From Paenibacillus radicis (ex Xue et al. 2023) (GTDB lineage Bacteria; Bacillota; Bacilli; Paenibacillales; NBRC-103111): a DNA stretch of 64,000 bases. The first letter of the stretch is position 1; each line of letters starts with the position of its first letter. A program made the position numbers and the translations under genes. Positions 35,257 through 42,930 of the stretch are shown piece after piece. Below the pieces are notes generated by a model that had not been told where the DNA came from, searched no databases, and was given only the letters and a program-made list of their open reading frames with translations. The DNA lies in contig NZ_JANQBD010000002.1 of assembly GCF_024722015.1 (NCBI RefSeq), positions 124,001 to 188,000 on the forward strand, given 5' to 3'.

Positions 35257-36132
35257 CTACCCCTTGATGCCAGATAATTGAATGCCTTCAATGAAATACG
35301 TTTCCGCATACAAAAACAGCAGCACCATCGGAGCCATGTAAAGTATGGATGCAGCGAAAGCAAGCCCCTGCTCACCATTGATCCTTGATAAATAAACCGA
35401 TAACGGCTGCTTGAATGGATCGTCCAGAAAAATAAGCGGCTGCTCCACCATGTTCCAATAATCGACAAATAATAAAATAACGAGTGCAGCCAAACCAGGT
35501 TTGATCATCGGAATAATAATTTTGCAGAAAATTCGTAAATGTCCAGCACCATCAATCTTGGCCGCTTCGATATAAGCATAGGGAATATTTAGCATGAACT
35601 GCCTAAGCATGAACACACCGAAAGCTTCGAATATTCCAGGCCATATAATGGCATTTGAACTATTCAGCAGACCAAGCTTATCCGCCATTATATAATTCGG
35701 CACTAGCGTCACTTGGAATGGCATGAGCATAGTCAAGACATAAACGAGAAACAAGTGTTCCCGGCCGCGAAATTGCAGCTTGGAAAACGCGTAACCGGCA
35801 AGTGCTGCTACGAAGGTTTGACCTGCGATGATCGGTACTACCATAAAAACTGAATTCCAGAACATCGCCAAATATCTCGGGCTGCCCACCAACACTTTGC
35901 CATACTGCTCCAAGGTCAATTGATCGGGCAGCAATTTTACATTTACAAAAGAGTTTGATTTCCCTGTAGCCGCCTTGTTCATCTGCCCTATGGGTCCATA
36001 ATTGATGCCAATTTCTTGTTCTGTCATAAGCGAATTTGTGAAAGTGATCACAATGGGGAATATTAACAGGATTGCTATAACGCCCATAACGACAGTTAGC
36101 GCACTTTTTTGCAATACTTTGGAAACCGGCAC
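35257..36132 (-). CDS. CUT1-type ABC transporter permease (MalG/LacG-like)
   Basis: 291 residues with six predicted spans. The EAA loop YIEAAKIDGAGHLRIFCKIIIPMIKPGLAAL (residues about 185-215, in parts) is the ATPase contact of importers. GTG start after GGAAGGAG. It follows the other permease by 12 nt. The ATPase itself is absent from the window; a shared MsmX-type ATPase elsewhere is the usual solution in Bacillales. Confidence 0.9.
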   Translation of the reverse strand: MPVSKVLQKSALTVVMGVIAILLIFPIVITFTNSLMTEQEIGINYGPIGQMNKAATGKSNSFVNVKLLPDQLTLEQYGKVLVGSPRYLAMFWNSVFMVVPIIAGQTFVAALAGYAFSKLQFRGREHLFLVYVLTMLMPFQVTLVPNYIMADKLGLLNSSNAIIWPGIFEAFGVFMLRQFMLNIPYAYIEAAKIDGAGHLRIFCKIIIPMIKPGLAALVILLFVDYWNMVEQPLIFLDDPFKQPLSVYLSRINGEQGLAFAASILYMAPMVLLFLYAETYFIEGIQLSGIKG

Positions 36133-36144
36133 GGCTCCTTCCCC

Positions 36145-37056
36145 CTATTCCATGTACTGCCTATATCGGCGTTCAAGAGCAAACAATCCCATGACGATCA
36201 GAAGAATACTACCGACCATCAAGCTCGCCGCGGCAGTCAGCTTCTGAATATCCAGCGATGTGAACATGTTGTTCATATAGTGCTGCATCATGTATATACT
36301 GTCATGCGGATATTCACCTGCGATCAAATACGTTTCCCGAAACACTTTAAACGAGTTAATAATCGACATGATGACTACAAAGAACATCGTGGATGTTAAA
36401 TAAACAAGTGTAATACTGCCAAACTGCCGTAAACACCCTGCCCCTTCAATTTGAGCGGTTTCGTAATAATCCTTCGGGATCTGCTGCAGTCCCGCCAAGA
36501 ACAAAATCACGTTATAGCCGATGTTCTTCCATAAATATACGATTATGATTACGTATCGAGCTGTATCGGTCTTCATCCAATCCACACGTTCGATTCCGTT
36601 AAAGCTCAGCCAGGCATTAACGGAGCCGTTCCAATCGAATAACATCTGCCAGATCAGAATAATCGAGGCGACGGGAACAACAAGCGGCAGCACATAGGCA
36701 GTTCGCAGCCATTTTCTCAAATAAATATTTCTATTCAAGAGCAACGCTAATACTAATGACAGCGCGAGTATAAGCGGAACACTTACCGCGCTAAAATAAA
36801 ACGTGTTCGATGCAGCCTTTCGGAAGGAATCGCTCGCTAGCAGCTCATGGTAATTATTCAATCCCACAAAATGGCCATCTACCGTACCATCCATAAAAGA
36901 ATAGAACACTCCCATGGCAAACGGAATCAGGTAGAATAACGCAAATCCCAAAACGCTCGGTACCAGAAATATCCATGCAGCCGCTGAATCCGTGTGAATA
37001 CATTTCTTTATTTTTTTCTTTATGATGAAGCGACGCCAAAAACCCCACTTCTTCAT
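36145..37056 (-). CDS. CUT1-type ABC transporter permease (MalF/LacF-like)
   Basis: 303 residues with six spans (first at about 25-47). EAA loop YYETAQIEGAGCLRQFGSITLVYLTSTMFF near residues 200-230 (in parts), and the cytoplasmic head is basic (RRFIIKKKIKK). It is the first gene of the four-gene operon. GGAGGAG before ATG. The VanR-box-like element ends 26 nt upstream. Confidence 0.9.
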   Translation of the reverse strand: MKKWGFWRRFIIKKKIKKCIHTDSAAAWIFLVPSVLGFALFYLIPFAMGVFYSFMDGTVDGHFVGLNNYHELLASDSFRKAASNTFYFSAVSVPLILALSLVLALLLNRNIYLRKWLRTAYVLPLVVPVASIILIWQMLFDWNGSVNAWLSFNGIERVDWMKTDTARYVIIIVYLWKNIGYNVILFLAGLQQIPKDYYETAQIEGAGCLRQFGSITLVYLTSTMFFVVIMSIINSFKVFRETYLIAGEYPHDSIYMMQHYMNNMFTSLDIQKLTAAASLMVGSILLIVMGLFALERRYRQYME

Positions 37057-37082
37057 TCACAGTCTCCTCCTTCCCTTCCTAC

Positions 37083-37136
37083 ATTTAGAATAGGGGAGAC
37101 TGTTAAAAGAATAAGCAGGGTAAATATAAAATTTTT
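37083..37136 (-). promoter_or_regulatory. shared 54-bp regulatory element A (importer operon)
   Basis: Aligns without gaps to 39893-39946 (41 of 54 identical by eye, blocks atttag-ata, ac-tt-aaa and ataaaattttt). It ends just 26 nt before the permease ATG. On the minus strand ATTTTATA occurs twice at 11-nt spacing, as expected for an OmpR/PhoB-class regulator bound to direct repeats. A TATTCT -10 follows. Confidence 0.65.
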
Positions 37137-37157
37137 ATAAAATGGTCGGCACAAGAG

Positions 37158-38267
37158 TTAATCTAGTGCTTCAGAAGCTAGTTTTTGCGGGAATCGGACT
37201 TCAAAAAGTGTATAAATTACACTGCTCTCTACCGAAATTGTGCCTTGATGCTGTGCTACAATGTTCTTTGCAATGGATAAGCCAAGGCCGGAGCTCCCCT
37301 CACGATGAGCGCGCGCTTGATCGCCGGTAAAAAACATATCGAAGATATGAGGCAGCTCTTCCGGTGGGATACAATCTCCATAATTAATCACTTGAACCAC
37401 TACAGTTTCTGCATCTAGTTTGCAATTAATATCAATAAATTGGCCATCCTTTCCATAGCGAACGGCATTCGTCAGTAGATTTTCAAATACGCGTGCCAAT
37501 AGCTCTCCGTCACCCCAAACGAACAAATCCGGGGTCACATTCAATCGGGTAGCTAGGTTATTTTTCTCAAAGGCAGGATATAACTCTTCGTTTAACTGGA
37601 TGAGAAGCTCGCTCAGATCAATTGGTTTTTTTTCAATGCTAATCTTGCCATAGTTCATTTGAGTGATTTCGAATAGCTCGTCAATGAGCTTTTCTAAACG
37701 TTGAGATTTCGTATAAGCAATGCCCGTATAGTGCTTGATTTGTTCAGCAGTCAATTGATCATCCTGAAGAATGAAATCCAAATACCCTAAAACAGAAGTC
37801 AACGGCGTACGCAAATCATGAGCCAAATTCAAGACCAATTGTTCCTTGCTGTTTTCTGCAAAATCTCCCCTCTCCAAAGCTTGCTGCAATTTTTCACTCG
37901 CCAGATTGATGTCTCTAGCAATATCTCCGAATTCATCCTGGGATGGAATAACGATTCGACTTTTGAAGTTGCCATTCGTAAGCTGATTAATTCCTCTAGA
38001 TATTTCTTGAAAATAAGCCGCATATTTTTTGGTGAGGAGAAAGAAAAACATAATCGAGAGTGGTATGAAAATTAGCAAAAAGAAGTTAATATCCCCAATA
38101 TCTCTTATGAAATATCGGATTTGAGTTAATGGATTTTCAAATTTTGTCGTATAATAATAAATCTGAAGGGTTTTATAGAGCGTGTAGGTAATGGCCGCAG
38201 AAAAAAGCATGCTTAAACCAAAGAGCTGAATCATTTTAAATCGAAAGCTTCGGATTACTTTAGCCAT
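37158..38267 (-). CDS. VanS-like sensor histidine kinase
   Basis: 369 residues. Two spans (about 12-32 and 59-79), a short external loop of about 25 residues, and HAMP (GINQLTNGNFKSRIVIP). HisKA LVLNLAHDLRTPLTSVLGYLDF carries His 150, N-box NLLTNAVRYG, and G-box GSSGLGLSIAKNIVAQHQG. The small sensor loop and the neighbouring VanY and VanR-type genes suggest a VanS-type kinase of wall stress, but the real signal is unknown. It overlaps the regulator by 8 nt. Confidence 0.88.
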   Translation of the reverse strand: MAKVIRSFRFKMIQLFGLSMLFSAAITYTLYKTLQIYYYTTKFENPLTQIRYFIRDIGDINFFLLIFIPLSIMFFFLLTKKYAAYFQEISRGINQLTNGNFKSRIVIPSQDEFGDIARDINLASEKLQQALERGDFAENSKEQLVLNLAHDLRTPLTSVLGYLDFILQDDQLTAEQIKHYTGIAYTKSQRLEKLIDELFEITQMNYGKISIEKKPIDLSELLIQLNEELYPAFEKNNLATRLNVTPDLFVWGDGELLARVFENLLTNAVRYGKDGQFIDINCKLDAETVVVQVINYGDCIPPEELPHIFDMFFTGDQARAHREGSSGLGLSIAKNIVAQHQGTISVESSVIYTLFEVRFPQKLASEALD

Positions 38268-38955
38268 TGAATGTATATCCCACCCCCCAAACTGTTTTAA
38301 TCAGTTTGTTTTTATGAATGTCTTCTCCAAGCTTCTTCCTCAAGGTACGAATATGTACCATGACCGTGTTGGTCCCTTCATAGTAGGCATCTCCCCACAC
38401 CTGTTGAAAGATGTTTTCCGCGCTAAAAACTTTTTTCGGATAACTGGCTAGCAGATACAAAATATCAAACTCCTTTGGAGTTAGTTCAATAGGCTTGCCG
38501 TAAAGGAATACGGTGCGCTCTTCGAGATGAATGAGCAATCCGCCTGCCTCCAAAGCAAGCTTGTTGGCTTGTGTGGATTGATTAAACTGGGTGGACCGCC
38601 TCAACTGAGCATTCACACGAGCAACCAATTCCATCGGGTTGAACGGTTTGGTTACATAATCATCTGCTCCTCTTATTAGTCCTGCAATCTTATCGAGGTC
38701 GGTCGCTTTAGCGCTTAAAAAAATGATAGGAAAGTGATGCTGCTCTCGAATTTGCCTTGTTACTTCATAACCATCCAGTTTAGGCATCATAATATCTAAA
38801 ATCGCCAAATCGATGGAATGCGTCTGAACAGCAGAAATAGCTTCCTGCCCATCATATACTTTAATGCAGCGGTAGCCCTCTTTTTCTAAATGCAACTCAA
38901 TCAAATCGGCAATCACTGCCTCATCATCCGCTATCAGAATTGTGATCGACTTCAT
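38260..38955 (-). CDS. VanR-like OmpR/PhoB-class response regulator
   Basis: 231 residues. Receiver with D10/D11, phospho-acceptor D54 (LAILDIMMPKLDGYEV) and K near 103 (YVTKPFNPMEL). The C-terminal winged helix reads LTPKEFDILYLLASYPKKVFSAENIFQQVW and VMVHIRTLRKKLGEDIHKNKLIKTVWGVGY (each in part). Binds tandem direct repeats as a dimer in this family. Probably activates the vanY operon and, through the shared element, the importer operon. Confidence 0.9.
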   Translation of the reverse strand: MKSITILIADDEAVIADLIELHLEKEGYRCIKVYDGQEAISAVQTHSIDLAILDIMMPKLDGYEVTRQIREQHHFPIIFLSAKATDLDKIAGLIRGADDYVTKPFNPMELVARVNAQLRRSTQFNQSTQANKLALEAGGLLIHLEERTVFLYGKPIELTPKEFDILYLLASYPKKVFSAENIFQQVWGDAYYEGTNTVMVHIRTLRKKLGEDIHKNKLIKTVWGVGYTFNG

Positions 38956-39015
38956 TATTTCCCGTCTCCTTAAATTTAAAGAATCCCCATTCGCCTCAAA
39001 TCAGGATTCATAAGC

Positions 39016-39864
39016 CTAGTTAAATACCACGGTCACAATAATACCATCCATATTGTTGCCTGAGATCTCATATCGACCATTCGCTGGAATATGGATGGTA
39101 GTGTTTTTTGAGACTGAATAGTAAGTGATTTCATAGGTTTTATGATTTATCGTTGTTGTTATTGTTTTCTTTTCTTTCAAGTAATCCAAGTATTCTTCTA
39201 ATGCAAAATTCTTATCGCGCATAATTGTGCTATGCGGCAAACCTACATAACGAAAATGCCAAGGCTCGTACAGAATTCCTGTGATTGCTGTTTTGTCCTG
39301 TTGGTATCGTAAAATAAAGCCGTAATCCCATGCGTTTTCTTTCAACCAATTACCTTCTGGTGCTCGACTCATTTCCCCTCGTGTAGATCCGATATCAAGC
39401 GATAAACCTAGGTTATGTTCGCTATATCCTGCAGGCATCGCATATTCCGCACCCATTTGTTGATAGAGTTCATTTTGTTCTTTGGCGTCTCGATACCCGC
39501 TGTTGATTAAAAAATGGCGTACTCCATCTTTATCTGCTGCTTCAATCATGGTTGAAAAATTTTGCACTAAACTTTGTGACAGCTTGATTGAGTTATCCAG
39601 CAAACCAAAACCTTTAATCAATTCCTTATGCTTTGACAGACTGACCGCTTCGGAATCCCCATTTCCTGAAGGAACCGGATGATCCTTATTGACAAGTAGC
39701 AAATTGCCTTTGTAAATCTGTTCTTTGGTTACTTTTATCGTAAGTTCGCTATTTTGAGGAGTCACATCTCGAACCTGCTTCTTTTCCTCCGATGTCGCTT
39801 TGTATTGAGCCACTCCATAGCCCAACAGCAATAATATAATAACCGACAAAAAGATTTTCTTCAT
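39016..39864 (-). CDS. vanY: VanY-type D-alanyl-D-alanine carboxypeptidase (M15B)
   Basis: 282 residues. Signal anchor (FLSVIILLLLGYGVA), and the M15B core: NSGYRDAKEQNELYQ, SEHNLGLSLDIG (first zinc ligands His and Asp), and EPWHFRYVG (catalytic Glu and last zinc His). VanY removes the terminal D-Ala from peptidoglycan precursors ending in D-Ala-D-Ala, reducing the vancomycin target. The tail (residues about 240-282, TINHKTYEITYYSVSKN) is a beta-rich addition beyond the usual family end. It is the first gene of the VanY-VanR-VanS operon; vanHAX genes are not present here. Confidence 0.9.
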   Translation of the reverse strand: MKKIFLSVIILLLLGYGVAQYKATSEEKKQVRDVTPQNSELTIKVTKEQIYKGNLLLVNKDHPVPSGNGDSEAVSLSKHKELIKGFGLLDNSIKLSQSLVQNFSTMIEAADKDGVRHFLINSGYRDAKEQNELYQQMGAEYAMPAGYSEHNLGLSLDIGSTRGEMSRAPEGNWLKENAWDYGFILRYQQDKTAITGILYEPWHFRYVGLPHSTIMRDKNFALEEYLDYLKEKKTITTTINHKTYEITYYSVSKNTTIHIPANGRYEISGNNMDGIIVTVVFN

Positions 39865-39892
39865 CTCTAGTTTCCCCCTTATCTTTCATCCA

Positions 39893-39946
39893 ATTTAGGA
39901 TAAGGAAAACTATTTAAAAAAGAAGTGAGCTAAAAATAAAATTTTT
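39893..39946 (-). promoter_or_regulatory. shared 54-bp regulatory element B (vanY operon)
   Basis: Counterpart of 37083-37136. On the minus strand TAAGAAAACT/TAAGAAAAAT stand side by side at a 10-nt period, a direct repeat of OmpR-class type, followed by the shared ATTTTAT block. It ends 28 nt before the vanY ATG. Confidence 0.65.
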
Positions 39947-39965
39947 CTTAAGTTTTCTTACTTTA

Positions 39966-40124
39966 TTACCAGGGCAGTTCGTCGTATAGATGATAGAATT
40001 TCCCAGTTGGTCCATCTATAGGTAAGGTGGCAAGTTTAACACTGGCCCTACTGCCTTGTATAACATCCATTTTAGCATATTTGCCATATATTTCGTTCTT
40101 CACCTAACCAGGGGCAATCGTCAT
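39966..40124 (-). pseudogene. short-chain dehydrogenase, C-terminal remnant
   Basis: Minus-strand codons read MTIAPG-stop-VKNEIYGKYAK and then SRASVKLATLPIDGPTGKFYHLYDELPW-stop, the family tail of SDR carbonyl reductases (PGWV followed later by DGPTGxFF...xPW). The stop sits at the W of PGWV (TGG to TAG, 40104-40106). No start or Rossmann half is found. Clear gene debris. Confidence 0.7.
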
Positions 40125-40218
40125 ATTTCATTAAAAAATTTGGCTGACCAGTCGTTTCAAATTCAGCTATTTTTCTTCATACGCTCCTAAATGATATGAT
40201 CATATAGAGGTGAATGCA

Positions 40219-40854
40219 ATGAGTAATAACAACATCCAATCTGTGACAATTGGTATGGGTTGCTTCTGGAGCCCTGACGCTTTGTTCGGACAACTAACCG
40301 GTATCATCAGAACGCGTGTAGGTTTCGCCGGAGGGACTAAAGCTAACCCGACTTACCGTCAACTCGGAGATCATTCCGAGACGGTCGAAATGGATTTCGA
40401 TTCCGGTATCATAAGGTTGGAGACTATCTTGAATATGTTCTGGAGCAGTCACAATCCAATTAATATTAACGATTACAAAGGACGGCAGTACAGATCCTTA
40501 GTATTGTTTCGCGACCAGGAACAGCACCGTGTAATCCAAGATGTCATGAGAAACAGCGTGGAACAAGGAAATGGAATGCCGGACACAGAGGTTGCTCCCT
40601 ATACCAGCTTTTATCCTGCCAAGGAAAGGCATCAGAAATATTATTTAAAACGATATCCAGATGCGATCGATAAGCTAAAAGCACTCTTTCCATCCGACGA
40701 AGCGCTAACGAACGCAACCTTGGCTGCACGTCTAAACGGTCTGGCTAAAGGTTATACCAATATGGAGAAAATTATCAATGAAATTCGAACTTGGAGGATT
40801 TACAGTGAGGAACAAGAAGAGATAATCCAGCTTATCCAGCGGATAAAATGGTAA
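40219..40854 (+). CDS. msrA: peptide-methionine (S)-S-oxide reductase MsrA
   Basis: 211 residues from ATG 40219 (AGAGGTG 6 nt before; GTG at 40210 is part of that site). IGMGCFWSPDALFG holds the catalytic Cys 15 in the GCFW motif; VGFAGGTKANPTYRQLGDHSETVEM and YRSLVLFRDQEQH follow (in parts). The enzyme reduces methionine-S-sulfoxide in oxidised proteins. The protein has extra C-terminal length (about 40 residues after the core), a feature of some Bacillales MsrA without a fused MsrB. An SDR remnant lies upstream. Confidence 0.9.
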   Translation: MSNNNIQSVTIGMGCFWSPDALFGQLTGIIRTRVGFAGGTKANPTYRQLGDHSETVEMDFDSGIIRLETILNMFWSSHNPININDYKGRQYRSLVLFRDQEQHRVIQDVMRNSVEQGNGMPDTEVAPYTSFYPAKERHQKYYLKRYPDAIDKLKALFPSDEALTNATLAARLNGLAKGYTNMEKIINEIRTWRIYSEEQEEIIQLIQRIKW

Positions 40855-41022
40855 AATTTTACTCAGATTCATCCAGAATTTTAGTAACAGTTGACAATCT
40901 GGTTCCAGAAATACCACCAATTCGTTTCTAAAGGTTAACCGAATATGATATGATAATTGGAACATCCAGATGAGAAACTGCGATATTAAACAAGCTTTTG
41001 CTACAAGAAAGGAAATAAACGT

Positions 41023-41301
41023 ATGGAAACTATATCAGACCAACAGTTTTCGAGAATCTCTCGTGCACTGGCCGAACCACGTCGATATCAAATTCTTAAA
41101 GAAATTTCTGCATCGATAGACCCGTTGCCTTGTAGCATGCTGCTTTTGCATCATCAAGTGAGTGCGCCAACTATTTCACATCATATTAAGGAATTGGAGA
41201 CAGCAGGCTTGGTGCATTGCATCCGTGAAGGAAAGAACATGAGCCTCATCATTCAACATGATACTCTTCGAGCTTATCTGAATAAGCTCTCTGAAATTTA
41301 A
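41023..41301 (+). CDS. ArsR-type winged-helix regulator
   Basis: 92 residues. [50 protein letters not shown] give the full wHTH and wing. No CxC metal box is at the usual position (CSML nearby). GAAAGGAAA before ATG. A strong terminator separates it from the MFS gene, which has its own promoter; it may still be the regulator of that gene. Confidence 0.85.
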   Translation: METISDQQFSRISRALAEPRRYQILKEISASIDPLPCSMLLLHHQVSAPTISHHIKELETAGLVHCIREGKNMSLIIQHDTLRAYLNKLSEI

Positions 41302-41318
41302 TACAAGCATAGTTCCTT

Positions 41319-41352
41319 ACACCCTTCCCGCATCGCGAGGGGTGTTTTTTTT
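41319..41352 (+). terminator. terminator after ArsR gene
   Basis: ACACCC (41319-41324) and GGGTGT (41340-41345), then eight T. The ArsR gene ends cleanly 18 nt upstream. Confidence 0.75.
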
Positions 41353-41391
41353 ATATTTAAAACAGACTATCTTTATCAATAAAATGGAGAC

Positions 41392-41420
41392 TTGACGGAT
41401 GGGGTTTTCAATGTGATACT
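41392..41420 (+). promoter_or_regulatory. promoter of MFS gene
   Basis: TTGACG (41392-41397), 17 nt, GATACT (41415-41420). Predicted start near 41427 gives an unusually long 5' leader of about 200 nt. Confidence 0.6.
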
Positions 41421-41466
41421 TATACAAGCGTCTAACTGTTATTGAGTAAGAGGAGGATTTCTCAAC

Positions 41467-41499
41467 ATGTTAAAGCTGTTGCTGTTTACACAGCGTTAG
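41467..41499 (+). CDS. leader peptide MLKLLLFTQR upstream of MFS exporter
   Basis: ATG 41467 to TAG 41497-41499, ten residues, preceded at 41451-41456 by AGGAGG with a good 10-nt spacing. It lies inside the long leader of the MFS exporter, and the stem AGCT-gtt-GCTGT / ACAGC-gtt-AGCT overlaps its last codons. Short hydrophobic leader peptides like this control drug-resistance genes by ribosome stalling; here this is an inference from architecture. Confidence 0.55.
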   Translation: MLKLLLFTQR

Positions 41500-41624
41500 C
41501 TGTCTAGGCTTGTAATATAGGATTACATTTGAATTTTCTGTTCGTGGAGAAATAGGTATGTGAACAGCACAGCGAACTTGTATATTACTTTGAATTTCAT
41601 AATTATAGGAGATGAATTATTAAT
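41500..41624 (+). promoter_or_regulatory. structured leader of MFS gene (attenuator candidate)
   Basis: After the leader peptide, TGTAAT-ATAGG-ATTACA (41510-41526) and CTGTTC/GAACAG (41538-41562) can form hairpins; the gene's own GGAGATG site is near 41610. Confidence 0.4.
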
Positions 41625-42782
41625 ATGACTAATAAAAAGTCTTTGCTTATTTTTATACTTTCTTTAGGGATTTTCGGCATTATTAATACAGAAATGGGTG
41701 TCATCGGCATCTTGCCACAAATTTCCGATAAGTTTAACATTAGTGCATCTCAAGCTGGCTTGCTTGTAAGTCTTTTTGCGCTTGTTATTGCTGTATCAGG
41801 TCTTTTTTTACCTTTACTTTTGTCCAGATTTAACCGTAAGAAATCAATGGCTTGGGTCCTCGGCATTTTCGTCATTGCTAATCTGATTTCAGCATTTGCA
41901 CCTAACTTTACCGTCCTCTTAATATCTCGAATGATACCTGCATTCCTGCATCCCGTTTATTTCTCAGTTGCCTTTGTAGCAGCTGCCAGTACCGTCGGCA
42001 AAGAACAAAGCGCCAAAGCTGTATCCAAAGTATTCATGGGCGTTACTGCCGGAATGGTATTAGGCGTACCGATAACTTCGTTTATTGCAGACATTATTTC
42101 TCTTCAGGCTGCCCTCTTATTCTTTGCAATAGTCAATGCCATTGCGCTTATAGGTGTACTACTGTTCGTACCCTCTATGCCAGTGCAGGGAAAAGAATCT
42201 TATGGTACACAGTTGAGTGTCCTAAAAAAACCTGTCCTTTGGTTAAGTATGGCAACTGCCGTATTCGTTTTGTCAGGGATGTACGCTGTCTACAGCTTCT
42301 TTGCGGAATATTTGGATAAAGTCACCCATATGTCTGGAAAAAGTATTAGCATTATGTTGGTTCTGTTTGGTGCAACAGGCATTTTGGGAAATATGCTGGC
42401 AGGGAAATGGCTTGGTAAACATGCAGCTAAAACAGCCCTCTTGTTTCCATTAACTCTAGGATTTATCTATATTCTCGTTAATGTAATGGGAACTCTCACG
42501 TTACCAATGGCCATAATTATTTTGGTGTGGGGTGTCCTCTTCACTCTTGGTCTTAATATATCTCAATATTGGATTACTTCAGCAGCCTCAGAAGCTCCTG
42601 ATTTCGCAAATGGATTATTTGTTGCCTTCGCGAATCTGGGTGTCACAATTGGCACATCTATAGGAGGATTATTTATTACGAATATGGGAACCCAGCATGT
42701 TGTATGGAGCGGTATAATTTTTATGTCACTAGCATTTCTGACCATAATAGCAAGGACAACTTATTATAAAAATTCTTTCTGA
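41625..42782 (+). CDS. MFS exporter (AraJ/sugar-efflux DHA1-like)
   Basis: 385 residues, 12 spans. FGIINTEMGVIGILPQISDKFNISASQAGLLVSLFALVIA (in parts) is the DHA1 AraJ/YdhP type start, followed by motif A (LLLSRFNRKKSMAWV). The family exports arabinose, purines or drugs. GGAGATGAATTATTA before ATG. The upstream leader, described separately, suggests regulated expression. Confidence 0.88.
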   Translation: MTNKKSLLIFILSLGIFGIINTEMGVIGILPQISDKFNISASQAGLLVSLFALVIAVSGLFLPLLLSRFNRKKSMAWVLGIFVIANLISAFAPNFTVLLISRMIPAFLHPVYFSVAFVAAASTVGKEQSAKAVSKVFMGVTAGMVLGVPITSFIADIISLQAALLFFAIVNAIALIGVLLFVPSMPVQGKESYGTQLSVLKKPVLWLSMATAVFVLSGMYAVYSFFAEYLDKVTHMSGKSISIMLVLFGATGILGNMLAGKWLGKHAAKTALLFPLTLGFIYILVNVMGTLTLPMAIIILVWGVLFTLGLNISQYWITSAASEAPDFANGLFVAFANLGVTIGTSIGGLFITNMGTQHVVWSGIIFMSLAFLTIIARTTYYKNSF

Positions 42783-42806
42783 ACAATAGTTAAATACTAA
42801 CAATCA

Positions 42807-42884
42807 AACAGCCTCTTTAACATTATTCTCAAGTGGGGTAGCAATTTATCTCTCCCAAGTTTTTGTTAAAGGGCTGTTTTTTAT
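42807..42884. terminator. bidirectional terminator, MFS / ger operon
   Basis: AACAGCC and GGCTGTT outer arms with TTTAACA / TGTTAAA next inward, and T/A runs on each side. Confidence 0.65.
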
Positions 42885-42930
42885 AATGTCCTCTTCTTGG
42901 AAGTCTTGGCGACCCACTCGATAATCGGTA

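Noticed and set aside
32635..39864. Full glycopeptide-resistance cluster
   Set aside because: Only VanY, VanR and VanS-like genes are present; no vanH, vanA or vanX ligase genes in the window, so resistance cannot be claimed.
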